Part shown: piece after piece, positions 24,690-33,543 of the stretch
How the letters are laid out: each line of letters opens with the position of its first letter
Numbering within the stretch: position 1 is the first letter of the stretch
Assembly: GCF_040096075.1 (NCBI RefSeq)
Contig: NZ_JBBMFJ010000014.1
Coordinates: 1-64,000, forward strand
Direction: 5' to 3'
DNA: 64,000 nucleotides
Origin: Brotaphodocola faecis
GTDB taxonomy: Bacteria; Bacillota; Clostridia; Lachnospirales; Lachnospiraceae
Translations under genes and position numbers: made by a program
Notes under the pieces: generated by a model
The model's input: only the letters and a program-made list of their open reading frames with translations
Databases searched by the model: none
What the model was told of the DNA's origin: nothing

Positions 24690-25793
24690 ATGAAAAAACA
24701 GCCAATTTCCAAAAACAAACTTTATACTCTGGCGGCCCTGCTGGTTGTCATCGCCCTGCTTGCATTCCTGCAGGCCAACAGCAGCAGCTACAGCTACCAG
24801 ATCTCCATTCTGGAACGAAGCGCCATCTATGCGGTGGTTGCCGTCTCCATGAACCTGCTGACCGGATTTACCGGACTCTTTTCTCTGGGTCAGGCCGGAT
24901 TCATGGCCATCGGTGCCTACACCGTGGCAATTCTGACCATCCCGGTGGAAAGCCGGGCCAGTGTATACTATGTAAGCGGTATTTCTCCCGCCATTGCAAA
25001 TCTTCACTGTCCTTTCTGGCTGGCTCTCATCATTGCCGGCCTGATTTCTGCCGCCGCTGCTGCTCTGATCGGAATCCCGGTACTGCGGTTAAAGAGCGAC
25101 TATCTGGCCATTGCTACTCTGGGATTTTCCGAGATCATCCGTGCCGTCATCGCAGCACCACAGCTTGACCAGATCACCAACGGATCCTACGGACTGAAGA
25201 GTATTCCCGGCTTCCCAAATCTGTTCATGGCCTTCGGTCTCTGTGCTCTGTGCATCCTGCTGATGGTTCTGCTGATCAACTCCTCCTATGGACGTGTCTT
25301 CAAGGCTCTCCGGGAAGATGAGATTGCAGCTCAGGCCATGGGGCTGAACCTGTTCCACTACAAAGAACTGGCATTCGTCATCTCCTCCTTCTTCACCGGA
25401 GTAGGCGGCGGACTGCTGGCCATGTTCATGCGTTCCATCGACTCCAAGACCTTCTCCATCTCCCTGACCTACGACATTCTTCTGATTGTAGTGCTGGGCG
25501 GCATCGGAAGTGTCACCGGAAGCGTACTTGGTTCCTTCCTGGTAACAGCCGGACGTGAATGGCTGCGGTTCTTCGACAACCCTCTGACCATCGCCGGCAT
25601 CCAGATTCCTCTGTTCCGCACCGGTTTTCGTATGGTCATCTTCTCCATCCTGCTGATGGTAGTGGTTCTGTTCTACAGCCGCGGTCTGATGGGAAGCAAC
25701 GAATTCTCCTGGGATGGCCTGGGACGACTGCTGAAGGGCATTCCTTCCCGACTGAAAGGCAGTAAAAAATCCAAGAAGGGAGCAAAAGCATAA
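24690..25793 (+). CDS. livM: Branched-chain amino-acid ABC transporter permease LivM-type
   Basis: The protein is 367 aa with about nine or ten hydrophobic helices. AVVAVSMNLLTGFTGLFSLGQAGFMAIGAYTVAIL, SDYLAIATLGFSEIIRAVI and VVLGGIGSVTGSVLGSFL are LivM signatures. The ATG at 24690 follows GAGGTGG; a GTG nine bases earlier in the same frame lies inside that site. Its stop overlaps the livG ATG, so translation is coupled. Confidence 0.92.
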   Translation: MKKQPISKNKLYTLAALLVVIALLAFLQANSSSYSYQISILERSAIYAVVAVSMNLLTGFTGLFSLGQAGFMAIGAYTVAILTIPVESRASVYYVSGISPAIANLHCPFWLALIIAGLISAAAAALIGIPVLRLKSDYLAIATLGFSEIIRAVIAAPQLDQITNGSYGLKSIPGFPNLFMAFGLCALCILLMVLLINSSYGRVFKALREDEIAAQAMGLNLFHYKELAFVISSFFTGVGGGLLAMFMRSIDSKTFSISLTYDILLIVVLGGIGSVTGSVLGSFLVTAGREWLRFFDNPLTIAGIQIPLFRTGFRMVIFSILLMVVVLFYSRGLMGSNEFSWDGLGRLLKGIPSRLKGSKKSKKGAKA

Positions 25794-26671
25794 TGGCAGA
25801 CAACAATACAGCAAAGACAGAAACATCCGGAAATGTCCTCCATATGCAGGATGTGACCATGCAGTTCGGCGGCGTGGTAGCCGTCAACGGACTGACACTG
25901 GATGTCAATGAAGGGGAAATCGTGGCTCTGATCGGCCCCAACGGTGCCGGCAAGACCACCGCATTCAACTGCGTCACCGGTATCTACGAGCCCACTTACG
26001 GAAAAGTAGCATTTAAGGGTGAGACCATCCTTTCCAACACCCCCAAAGGCAAGATGGAAAAGATGTACTTAGGTGAGGTCACTCCCACCTCCATCCCCAT
26101 CGTAAAAAATACGCCCGATGTGATTACCAAAAAGGGCATTGCCCGTACCTTCCAGAACATCCGTCTCTTCGGTCAGCTGACCGTATTTGAAAATGTTCTG
26201 ATTGCCAAGCATATGCGTGCAAAGCAGAATGTATTCTCTGCTACCCTCCGCCTGAATCGGGCCGAGGAGGCACGGATGCGGGCCGAGACCATGGCTCTCT
26301 TAAAAGAGCAGCATCTGGATCACCTGAAGGATGAAATTGCTTCTTCCCTGCCCTACGGCCTTCAGCGCCGACTGGAGATCGCCCGGGCTCTGGCTACAGA
26401 ACCCAGCCTGCTTCTCTTAGACGAGCCGGCTGCCGGCATGAATCCCCAGGAGACTCAGGAACTGACCGATTTCATCAAGGAAATCCGGGAAACCTATCAT
26501 TTGTCCATATTCATGATCGAGCATCATATGGATCTGGTCATGCAGATTTCCGATCGGATCTATGTACTGGATTTCGGCAAGCTGATTGCACAGGGCACAC
26601 CGGATGAAATTCAGAACAATCAGAAAGTAATAGACGCATATCTGGGGGTGAGTGACGATGTTGAAGATTGA
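25793..26671 (+). CDS. livG: Branched-chain amino-acid ABC transporter ATPase LivG-type
   Basis: The protein is 292 aa. Walker A is GPNGAGKTT, the Q-loop region is GIARTFQNIRLF, the signature is degenerate (SSLPYGLQRRLEIARAL) and Walker B is LLLLDEPAAGMN, followed by an IEHHMDLVM switch. The C-terminal RIYVLDFGKLIAQGTPDEI is typical of LivG. It overlaps livM by one base and livF by 14 bp. Confidence 0.93.
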   Translation: MADNNTAKTETSGNVLHMQDVTMQFGGVVAVNGLTLDVNEGEIVALIGPNGAGKTTAFNCVTGIYEPTYGKVAFKGETILSNTPKGKMEKMYLGEVTPTSIPIVKNTPDVITKKGIARTFQNIRLFGQLTVFENVLIAKHMRAKQNVFSATLRLNRAEEARMRAETMALLKEQHLDHLKDEIASSLPYGLQRRLEIARALATEPSLLLLDEPAAGMNPQETQELTDFIKEIRETYHLSIFMIEHHMDLVMQISDRIYVLDFGKLIAQGTPDEIQNNQKVIDAYLGVSDDVED

Positions 26672-27365
26672 GAACTTAAGAGTAAATTACGGCGGAATCG
26701 AAGCCGTGAAAGGCATCTCCTTTGAGGTGCCGGACAAGAGCATCGTAACCCTGATCGGTGCCAACGGTGCCGGCAAAAGCACCACGCTCCGCTCCATCGT
26801 TGGACTGGTAAAGGCCGCCGAGGGAAGCAGCATCACCCTGGACGGAGACCAGCTGATCGGCATGGACACTCCGGATATCGTGAAAAAAGGAATCTCTCTG
26901 GTACCGGAGGGTCGTCACGTCTTCCCGGATATGACCGTGATCGAGAACATCAAGATCGGAGCCTATTTAAGAAATGACTCCATCGAGGAAGATATCAAAT
27001 GGGTTCACAGCCTGTTCCCCCGCTTAAAGGAGCGCAGCTGGCAGCTGGCCGGCACCCTCTCCGGCGGCGAGCAGCAGATGCTGGCCGTAGCCCGGGCACT
27101 GATGAGCCATCCCAAGATTCTGATGATGGATGAGCCGTCTCTGGGACTGGCCCCCCTGATCGTCAAGAACATCTTCTCCATCATCCGAGAGATCAACAAG
27201 CAAGGCGTAACGGTCCTTCTGATCGAGCAGAACGCCAATATGGCTCTTCACACCGCTGATATCGGTTATGTACTGGAGACCGGCAAGATCACCATGCACG
27301 GCTCCGGCAAGGAGCTGCTGGCCGATGAATCGGTGAAAGCAGCTTACCTCGGAAAATCGAAATAA
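26658..27365 (+). CDS. livF: Branched-chain amino-acid ABC transporter ATPase LivF-type
   Basis: The protein is 235 aa. Walker A is GANGAGKSTT, the signature LSGGEQQMLAVARAL and Walker B ILMMDEPSLGLAP. The phrase GISLVPEGRHVFPDMTVIENI is typical of LivF. I chose the ATG at 26658 because GGGGGTGAG precedes it. It is the last gene of the operon and is followed by a terminator. Confidence 0.93.
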   Translation: MLKIENLRVNYGGIEAVKGISFEVPDKSIVTLIGANGAGKSTTLRSIVGLVKAAEGSSITLDGDQLIGMDTPDIVKKGISLVPEGRHVFPDMTVIENIKIGAYLRNDSIEEDIKWVHSLFPRLKERSWQLAGTLSGGEQQMLAVARALMSHPKILMMDEPSLGLAPLIVKNIFSIIREINKQGVTVLLIEQNANMALHTADIGYVLETGKITMHGSGKELLADESVKAAYLGKSK

Positions 27366-27394
27366 ATACTTACGCCGCCAGGCACAGCACAGAA

Positions 27395-27426
27395 AAAGGC
27401 AGCCAGATCTCATTCTGACTGCCTTT
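27395..27426 (+). terminator. Terminator of the liv operon
   Basis: The stem AAAGGCAG-c-CAGA/TCTG-a-CTGCCTTT around a short loop is followed by CTAG and T-rich sequence, 29 bp after the livF stop. Confidence 0.8.
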
Positions 27427-27844
27427 CTAGTCATTTCGATATATCCCTGCTTGATATTTTCGTATCTCGTATCGTTTGTGAAAACGCGAAAGAACTCCAA
27501 TACATCTTCGGGAGTAACTGTTCAGGACCCTCGGTTGCAGTCCTTTAATTCATTGTGAAAAACAGAGAATGGAACGATACGTTTCGATATAAATGAAAGT
27601 GCTTTCCTTTGACTATTTTAGCATAAGAATTTCTATTCTTCAAGCGCACAAACGAGCATCGCAAGTTTCGCAATTACCTATGTTTTTTTCATTATTATTT
27701 AACTTCATTTAGCATTTCTTTTTCGAATCCACTTGATAAATCTAATAATCAAACCAGACCTTGGACTTCAGTCCCGAGTATTTTGTAAATGTTTTAGTAA
27801 AATAACGTACGTCGCTGTAGCACAGTTATCTGCAATCAGAACAT
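27427..27844. other. Gene-free interval with a family 1 repeat fragment
   Basis: This AT-rich stretch lies between two convergent units, liv (plus) and the fructokinase gene (minus). The only recognisable content is GTAACTGTTCAGGACCCTC at 27514-27532, an eroded end of the family 1 repeat. I see no coding potential. Confidence 0.6.
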
Positions 27845-28732
27845 TTAACATACAGTCTTCTCTTTCTCATATCGATCCATGCCAAGCTTCAGTGCGCCCA
27901 GAATCCCCTGATTATCATCCAGAGACGGCAGCACCAGATAGGAATCCAGATCTTCCAGTTCCTTTGTCCTGATATAGCCCGCCATCTGCTCCTTCACTTT
28001 CTGACGCACCATGGGCATCAGACCATCCTTGTGCATCACGCCGCCGCCCAGAATAATCTTCTGGGGAGACAGGGTCATGATAAAGTTCACCACTGCCACA
28101 GCCAGATAATGTGCCTCCAGTTCCCATACCTCCGGTCTGTCATACAAAGTTTCTGCCTTCTGGCCCCACCGCGCCTCGATGGCCGGTCCGGCTGCCAGAC
28201 CTTCCAGACAAGTTCCGTGATATGGGCATTTTCCGCCGTAAGTATCATCACTTCTCACCGGCATCAGCATATGTCCGCACTCCGGATGAAGCATGCCGTG
28301 AAGCAGCTTTCCCTCCGTCATCACACCGGCTCCGATGCCGGTTCCGATAGTGATATACATGGCATTCTTCACATCCTGCAGACATCCCCAGGTTGCCTCA
28401 CCCAGCAGAGAGCCATTCACATCGGTGTCAAATCCCACCGGAATCTGCAGATGTTCCCGGAAATATCCACAGATATCACAGTTGACCCACGGCAGCTTCG
28501 GTGTTGTCGTAATATATCCGTAAGTGTCCGATGACTCATTCAAATCAATCGGTCCAAAGCAGCCGATTCCCAGCGCCAGGATCCCCTTGCCTTCAAAATA
28601 TGCCAGCAGCTTCGGCAGAGTCACCTCCGGTGTCTCTGTGGGAATGGACACCCGCTCCAGAATCTCTCCCTTCTCATTGCCGATTGCACACACCATCTTA
28701 GTTCCGCCAGCTTCCAATGCTCCAAATAACAT
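27845..28732 (-). CDS. ROK-family fructokinase
   Basis: The protein is 295 aa. The phosphate-binding loop is FGALEAGGTKMVCAIG, the ATP site TIGTGIGAGV, and the zinc and ROK motif HPECGHMLMPV...GGKCPYHGTCLEGLAAGPAIEARWG. This Cys/His pattern fits the fructokinase branch (YdhR/GmuE-like) better than glucokinase. It phosphorylates fructose or a similar hexose with ATP. The ATG at 28732 follows GGAGGAG; a longer frame upstream has no ribosome site. It is the last gene of the minus-strand sugar group, behind manA. Confidence 0.87.
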   Translation of the reverse strand: MLFGALEAGGTKMVCAIGNEKGEILERVSIPTETPEVTLPKLLAYFEGKGILALGIGCFGPIDLNESSDTYGYITTTPKLPWVNCDICGYFREHLQIPVGFDTDVNGSLLGEATWGCLQDVKNAMYITIGTGIGAGVMTEGKLLHGMLHPECGHMLMPVRSDDTYGGKCPYHGTCLEGLAAGPAIEARWGQKAETLYDRPEVWELEAHYLAVAVVNFIMTLSPQKIILGGGVMHKDGLMPMVRQKVKEQMAGYIRTKELEDLDSYLVLPSLDDNQGILGALKLGMDRYEKEKTVC

Positions 28733-28775
28733 ATCGTTTCTCCTCCATTCCATATGAGTTGCCGTTCCATAAAAT

Positions 28776-29708
28776 CTACAGATGGGATGTAATGATTTCC
28801 AGATTACCCTCCACATGCATTGTGCCATACTGATATGGCACAATAAAGTGATCTCCTGCCTTCACCGGAATGCCGTCTGCCATTCCGCTTCCTTCTGTCA
28901 CATCCACAAGCAGAAAATCATATTTCTGCTCCAGATCCAGTGCTGTTCCTACCTTCCACTGCTCCACGGTAAAGTACTGACTTTTCACCAGCTGTCGTAC
29001 CCGGTAATCCTTACGATCATCCCACGCCCCCGTGGTTGACACGCCGCTGTGGGGACAGGTGATCACATCCTTGCTCTTATCCAGATGCAGTTCTCTTGGT
29101 TTTCCATTCTGCAGACGACCGTAATCGTACAGACGATAGGTCACATCACTGCTCTGCTGAACCTCCAGAATCAGTGTACCTTTCCGGATCGCATGGACCG
29201 TGCCGGATGGAATATAGAAGAAATCACCCTTATGAATCGGGAAACAGTTCAAAAGCTGATCCCATTTTCCCTCATCAATCATCTGCACCAGCTCTTCTCT
29301 GGTTCGGGCATGATGGCCCACGATGATATCCGCTCCCTTTTCACAGTCCAGAACGTACCAGCACTCTGTCTTTCCCTTAGAGCCATTCTCATGAACCGCC
29401 GCATATGCGTCATCCGGATGTACCTGAATGCTCAGATCATTGTTAGCATCAATTACCTTTACCAGCAGTGGAAACGAAGTCTCTGCCGGATGACCGAACA
29501 GTTCCCCGTGCTGTTTCCACAGGTCATCCAGGTTCCATCCGTCGTAGGTTCCACCCTTCACAGTGCTTTTGCCATTCTGATGTCCACTGATTGCCCATGC
29601 CTCCCCGGTCTCTTCACTGGGAATGGAATATCCATACTTCTCCCGCATCTTGTGACCGCCCCAGATCATCGTTTTAAAACATGGTTCCATAAATAACAGT
29701 TCGCTCAT
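28776..29708 (-). CDS. manA: Class I mannose-6-phosphate isomerase
   Basis: The protein is 310 aa, the short clostridial/bacillar form. Zinc ligands are in LSIQVHPDDAYAA, in KTECWYVL and in FFYIPSGTVHAI, and LILEVQQSSDVTYRLYDYGR is the family hallmark. It interconverts mannose-6-P and fructose-6-P. The start has GGAGGGTAAAAGGAA upstream. It lies between the response regulator and fructokinase genes, in keeping with a pathway feeding imported sugars or sugar phosphates into glycolysis. Confidence 0.92.
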   Translation of the reverse strand: MSELLFMEPCFKTMIWGGHKMREKYGYSIPSEETGEAWAISGHQNGKSTVKGGTYDGWNLDDLWKQHGELFGHPAETSFPLLVKVIDANNDLSIQVHPDDAYAAVHENGSKGKTECWYVLDCEKGADIIVGHHARTREELVQMIDEGKWDQLLNCFPIHKGDFFYIPSGTVHAIRKGTLILEVQQSSDVTYRLYDYGRLQNGKPRELHLDKSKDVITCPHSGVSTTGAWDDRKDYRVRQLVKSQYFTVEQWKVGTALDLEQKYDFLLVDVTEGSGMADGIPVKAGDHFIVPYQYGTMHVEGNLEIITSHL

Positions 29709-29739
29709 TTCCTTTTACCCTCCTTGGAAAATGTCTTTT

Positions 29740-30525
29740 CTAGATTTCCTTGATGAACTTCGTCGGCGATTTGGACGTGTACTTTTTAAACACCGTACAA
29801 AAATGCTTATAGTCTGTAAATCCGGTGGCATCGGAGATCTCGTTGATCCGGTAGCTGCCGGTATTCAGGAGCGCTACCGCCTGCTGCACCCTGTATTTGT
29901 TCAGGAAGTCCAGAAATGTCTGCCCGGTGACTTCTTTGAATTTACGGCTTAAGTAGCTGGCGCTGACCCCCAGTTCTTCACATATGGACTCAATGCTGAT
30001 TTTGGATCCATAATCGGTACGAATCCGTTCGACAGCCATGGACACATAGTGATTCTCTGTCCGGTCCAGATTCTTGTAGTATTCAAGATTCAGATTCCCG
30101 CCTTCCAGCTCTGCCTGTTCCACCTGCACAAGAGCCTGATCCTTCTGACGCTCGCATGCCAGTTCGCCGGCCAGTCCCTTCAGAATATCCGCCAGTTTCT
30201 GTTCATCCACCGGCTTCAGCAGATATTCACTTACCCGGGCCGCAATGGCTCGTCTGGCATAATCGAATTCTGCATAGCTGGTCAGCAGAATGCTCTTAAA
30301 GTGAACAGTTTCTGATGCTTTTTCAATCATCTCGATCCCGTCCAGATAAGGCATATAGATATCTGCAATCACCACGTCAGGACGATACTCCAGGATCTTT
30401 TCATATCCTTCCTGACCATTGGCTGCCTCAGCCACTACCACACAATCCATGGACAGCCAGTCTGTGGTGTAGACCAGTCCTTTTCTGATAATATCTTCAT
30501 CCTCCACAATCAAAATCCGCAGCAT
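29740..30525 (-). CDS. YesN/HptR-type AraC response regulator
   Basis: The protein is 261 aa. The N-terminal receiver has RILIVEDEDIIRKGL, phospho-Asp in DVVIADIYMPYLDG (about residue 54) and LLTSYAEFDYARRAI. The C-terminal 100 residues hold two AraC helix-turn-helix motifs (SIESICEELGVSASYLSRKFKEVTG and RINEISDATGFTDYKHFCTVFKKYTSKSP). The ATG at 30525 follows GGGGAGGAAA and overlaps the kinase gene by 29 bp. It is the DNA-binding partner of the kinase and probably activates the neighbouring transporter and sugar genes. Confidence 0.93.
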   Translation of the reverse strand: MLRILIVEDEDIIRKGLVYTTDWLSMDCVVVAEAANGQEGYEKILEYRPDVVIADIYMPYLDGIEMIEKASETVHFKSILLTSYAEFDYARRAIAARVSEYLLKPVDEQKLADILKGLAGELACERQKDQALVQVEQAELEGGNLNLEYYKNLDRTENHYVSMAVERIRTDYGSKISIESICEELGVSASYLSRKFKEVTGQTFLDFLNKYRVQQAVALLNTGSYRINEISDATGFTDYKHFCTVFKKYTSKSPTKFIKEI

Positions 30526-32278
30526 GATTTTCCTCCCCATGAGCCGGAATTGTCACAATCAGCGTAGTTCCGTGACCTTCCAGACTTCTGATTTCCACCC
30601 CATATAACCGTCCGTACAGAATCTGAATTCTTCGATGAATATTGTAAAGACCTGAATGCCTGCTGGTGTTCTCCTCCTGCTCCAGAAGCCGGGTCAGACT
30701 GCTTAAGTTCTGCTGGCTCATTCCCACACCATCGTCCCGGCAGATCATAATCAGACGGTCTTCATAACGATAAGCTTTCAGTTCTACACGCAGATTCTCC
30801 TGACGCCCAAATCCGTATTTCACCGAATTCTCAATCATCGGCTGAAATACCAGCTTGGGAATCCGGCAGGCAAGCACTTCCGGTTCCACATCCGTGATGC
30901 AGGTAAAGCGTTTTCCGAACCGATATCGCAGGATAGAAAGATAATTCTCCAGGTGTTCCAGATCTTCCCGAAGTGTCACCTCCGCCTCTCCTCCATTCAG
31001 GCTGTAGCGCAGAAGTCCTGACAGATTAAACACCATCCGCTCTGCAGTAGCCGGCTCCAGCTTGCACATGTATCGGATATTTTCCAGTGTGTTATAAAGA
31101 AAATGAGGGTTGAACTGGGATTCCAGCTGTTTGTTCTGAGCTGTTGCCACCAGAATCGCCATCTTTCTGTTATTTTCCATCTGCTCTCTTAAGCCTGATA
31201 TCATCTCATTGCAGGCATCTGCTATGATCTGGAATTCATTCTCACTGTGAATCGAAATTGCGGTACCCAGATTTCCACCTTTCACCTGCTCCAGCACATC
31301 CAGAATCTTGTAAAAGTCTTCTGTTTTCTTCTCTGTCACCTTGCCGGACACCATCACCAGCCACAGGCACATGCCAAGAAGTGCCGTAATGATCATCAGT
31401 CCTGCTATCGACAGCGAGATCACGATATTCTGGATATTTGCCACAGAATATACCAGAAATCCTCCTGGCTCCACGGACTGTTTCATGGTCAGATACAGCT
31501 GACCATCATCGCTCAGCCAGTGACCTGCCTCGTCCAGCGCAGTGCGAACCTGATTGTTGCCGGTCAAAAACTGGGACGCATTACTGAAATATACCCAGCC
31601 AAAGGCATCACACACAACCGTCTGGGTATCCAGTTGATCCAGCAGAGGCTGCATCTGCCTGGCCGGAATCGTAAATACCAGATACCCGTTCTCTACTGCC
31701 GTTCCAATCGCCAGAATCCCCGCCTGGCTTTTCCATCCATTCTTAAGCTGAATCACAGGACATCCCGGCTTCTGATCCATCGCCGTAAACATCCCCCAGG
31801 AGCTGGCTCCGGCCCGCCCCAGTGCATCCACTGCCGTACCGTAATCCTGCTGCTTATGGACGTTCCGGCTGTCTCCGGTTCCAACCTCATAGCCGATCTC
31901 ATTCCCATTCTGATCCAGCACATGAAATTCAGCCTCATAGCCGATCTCATTCTGCAGACGATACACGATCTCATAGATCTGCTGCTGAATTCCGGCAATC
32001 CGGGATCTTGAAGCCTCGCCCGAAACCTCACCGGAATCCGCTTCCAGAAGTCCCGGAATGGCAGACAGTTCCTTCAGACCGTCCTGATATCCGGTAAGCA
32101 CCCGGGTAAGCTCCTGCGCTACGAGATGATTCTGCCGCCTGGTAATGCTGAGCCTTCCGTACAAAAATGCCGCCATGAAGATCACACCGCAGACCAGGGT
32201 AAACACGAAAACGGGAATTACCGCATAGCTGACAAACATTTTTCTCAATTCATCCTGAAAGTATCGTTCCCGCTTCAT
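30497..32278 (-). CDS. YesM/HptS-type sensor histidine kinase
   Basis: The protein is 593 aa. One helix is at about 14-40, an extracellular sensor of about 230 residues follows, and the second helix is near 275-300. The kinase part is of the LytS/YesM class. The phospho-His is about residue 392 in QFNPHFLYNTLENIRYM, the N box is PMIENSVKYGF and the G box DDGVGMS. It should sense an external ligand, perhaps together with the adjacent binding lipoprotein, and phosphorylate the AraC-type regulator. GGAGG precedes the ATG, which is 23 bp from a family 1 repeat. Confidence 0.92.
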   Translation of the reverse strand: MKRERYFQDELRKMFVSYAVIPVFVFTLVCGVIFMAAFLYGRLSITRRQNHLVAQELTRVLTGYQDGLKELSAIPGLLEADSGEVSGEASRSRIAGIQQQIYEIVYRLQNEIGYEAEFHVLDQNGNEIGYEVGTGDSRNVHKQQDYGTAVDALGRAGASSWGMFTAMDQKPGCPVIQLKNGWKSQAGILAIGTAVENGYLVFTIPARQMQPLLDQLDTQTVVCDAFGWVYFSNASQFLTGNNQVRTALDEAGHWLSDDGQLYLTMKQSVEPGGFLVYSVANIQNIVISLSIAGLMIITALLGMCLWLVMVSGKVTEKKTEDFYKILDVLEQVKGGNLGTAISIHSENEFQIIADACNEMISGLREQMENNRKMAILVATAQNKQLESQFNPHFLYNTLENIRYMCKLEPATAERMVFNLSGLLRYSLNGGEAEVTLREDLEHLENYLSILRYRFGKRFTCITDVEPEVLACRIPKLVFQPMIENSVKYGFGRQENLRVELKAYRYEDRLIMICRDDGVGMSQQNLSSLTRLLEQEENTSRHSGLYNIHRRIQILYGRLYGVEIRSLEGHGTTLIVTIPAHGEENHAADFDCGG

Positions 32279-32300
32279 CTATCAGCCTCCATAATCTGTC

Positions 32301-32435
32301 CGTAACTGTTCAGTACCCTCACAGTTACGGGCAAAAATCCATTGAAAATTGCCTTCGGCAACGGGATTTTTGCCTGCAAGCCCATGTTTTCATACGGTCA
32401 GCGCAGTGAATGCGCAGACCTACGGAGCAGTTACG
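32301..32435 (+). repeat. Family 1 structured repeat, complete copy
   Basis: The copy is 135 bp. It begins with CGTAACTGTTCAGTA and ends with GCAGTTACG as an imperfect inverted repeat. Inside are the hairpin CGTAACTG/CAGTTACG, a long hairpin (GGCAAAAATCC/GGGATTTTTGCC with inner TTGCC/GGCAA) and GCGCA/TGCGC. It lies between the binding-protein gene and the kinase gene. Its last bases encode the end and the stop codon of the binding protein. Confidence 0.9.
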
Positions 32436-33472
32436 GATTTTTCATACAATCCGGCAAACCGTTCCAGCCACAGAGCCTTCTTCTGTCCACTCAGCTCTTC
32501 GTCATCCCATATGATATGGAGCTGTCCTTTGTCCGGCAGGTATGAGGGCTCTTCCACATCTGACCGCACGGTTCTGCGGTCCAGCTGGGAGCTGATCGTC
32601 TGCTGTGCATCCAGCCCGGTAACAAAATCAACGAACTGCTCTGCCTCTGCTTCATGGATCGTTCCTTTCACAATTGCCACCACATCAGGCCTGGAGATCA
32701 CACCTTCTTCCATATAAACAATCTTCACCGGCTGACCTTCCGCCACATAGTGTGCCGCACCTTCCTCGAAGGTCAGCCCCACTGTAAATCTGCCATCGGC
32801 TACGCCCTGATAGACTTCCGATGAGCTTTCAAGCAGCACGCCGTCCAGATTGGCAATAAACTCCTCCACATAGTCCCAGCCTTCCTCCGGCTCTCCCTCT
32901 CCCATCGCATACAGCATATTGATCAGCTGCTCCCACGCGGAGGAAGAGCTGGACGGACTGCACATGGCAATTCTGCCCTTCAGTTCCGGATTCAGAAGAT
33001 CCTCATAGCCCTCTATGGTCAGATCACCTAACAGTCTTGTATTGACCATCAGTACACTTGGCATATCGGTAAATCGGGTCAGATTCCCCTCTGTATTCTT
33101 AAATTCCTCCAGCACCATCGGTTCGTTGATGCTGATATAAGGCTCAAATAACTCCTGCCTGGCTCTCACCGTAGTCAGCGAGCCTCCCCAGAATACATCA
33201 CACAGCGGTTCTTCACGGGTTGCCACATCTCCAAGCAGTTTCCCCGTTCCTCCGGTACACACCCTCACATCGATTCCTGTCCGGCTCTCAAATTCTGCTA
33301 CAATCGGATTAATAAGACCAGGCGGATGAGGGCAATACACCACCAGTTCCTCATCCGCCTGAACACCGGCAGTATGTTCCCCCGCCTTCTCAGCACCGGC
33401 ACAGCCGGTGAGACAAAGCGCAAGAACTGCTGCCACACTTAAGTTTTTGCCTAAAACATCTGTAACCCCCAT
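32420..33472 (-). CDS. AfuA/HptA-like binding lipoprotein next to the kinase
   Basis: The protein is 350 aa. The signal is LSVAAVLALCLTGC with a lipobox Cys near 24. The body is a type II periplasmic-binding fold of the AfuA/FbpA group (ELVVYCPHPPGLINPIVAEFESRTGIDVRVCTGGTGKLLGDV, CDVFWGG). Members were first called ferric-binding, but AfuA binds hexose phosphates and HptA of Staphylococcus aureus senses glucose-6-P. Lying directly upstream of the kinase, this protein may be the ligand sensor. The last residues (SVTAP) and the TAG stop are read from the inserted repeat, so the natural C-terminus has probably been replaced. Confidence 0.85.
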   Translation of the reverse strand: MGVTDVLGKNLSVAAVLALCLTGCAGAEKAGEHTAGVQADEELVVYCPHPPGLINPIVAEFESRTGIDVRVCTGGTGKLLGDVATREEPLCDVFWGGSLTTVRARQELFEPYISINEPMVLEEFKNTEGNLTRFTDMPSVLMVNTRLLGDLTIEGYEDLLNPELKGRIAMCSPSSSSSAWEQLINMLYAMGEGEPEEGWDYVEEFIANLDGVLLESSSEVYQGVADGRFTVGLTFEEGAAHYVAEGQPVKIVYMEEGVISRPDVVAIVKGTIHEAEAEQFVDFVTGLDAQQTISSQLDRRTVRSDVEEPSYLPDKGQLHIIWDDEELSGQKKALWLERFAGLYEKSVTAP

Positions 33473-33543
33473 ACCCCAGAGTCCTCCTGACCCGCAACCA
33501 TTCTTCCCAAGCAGTCACTCATGACTCCATTTTAAGCAACGGT

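Noticed and set aside
24176..25826. Large minus-strand frames opposite livH and livM.
   Set aside because: They are Gln/His/Asp-rich shadows of transporter genes with no start signals.
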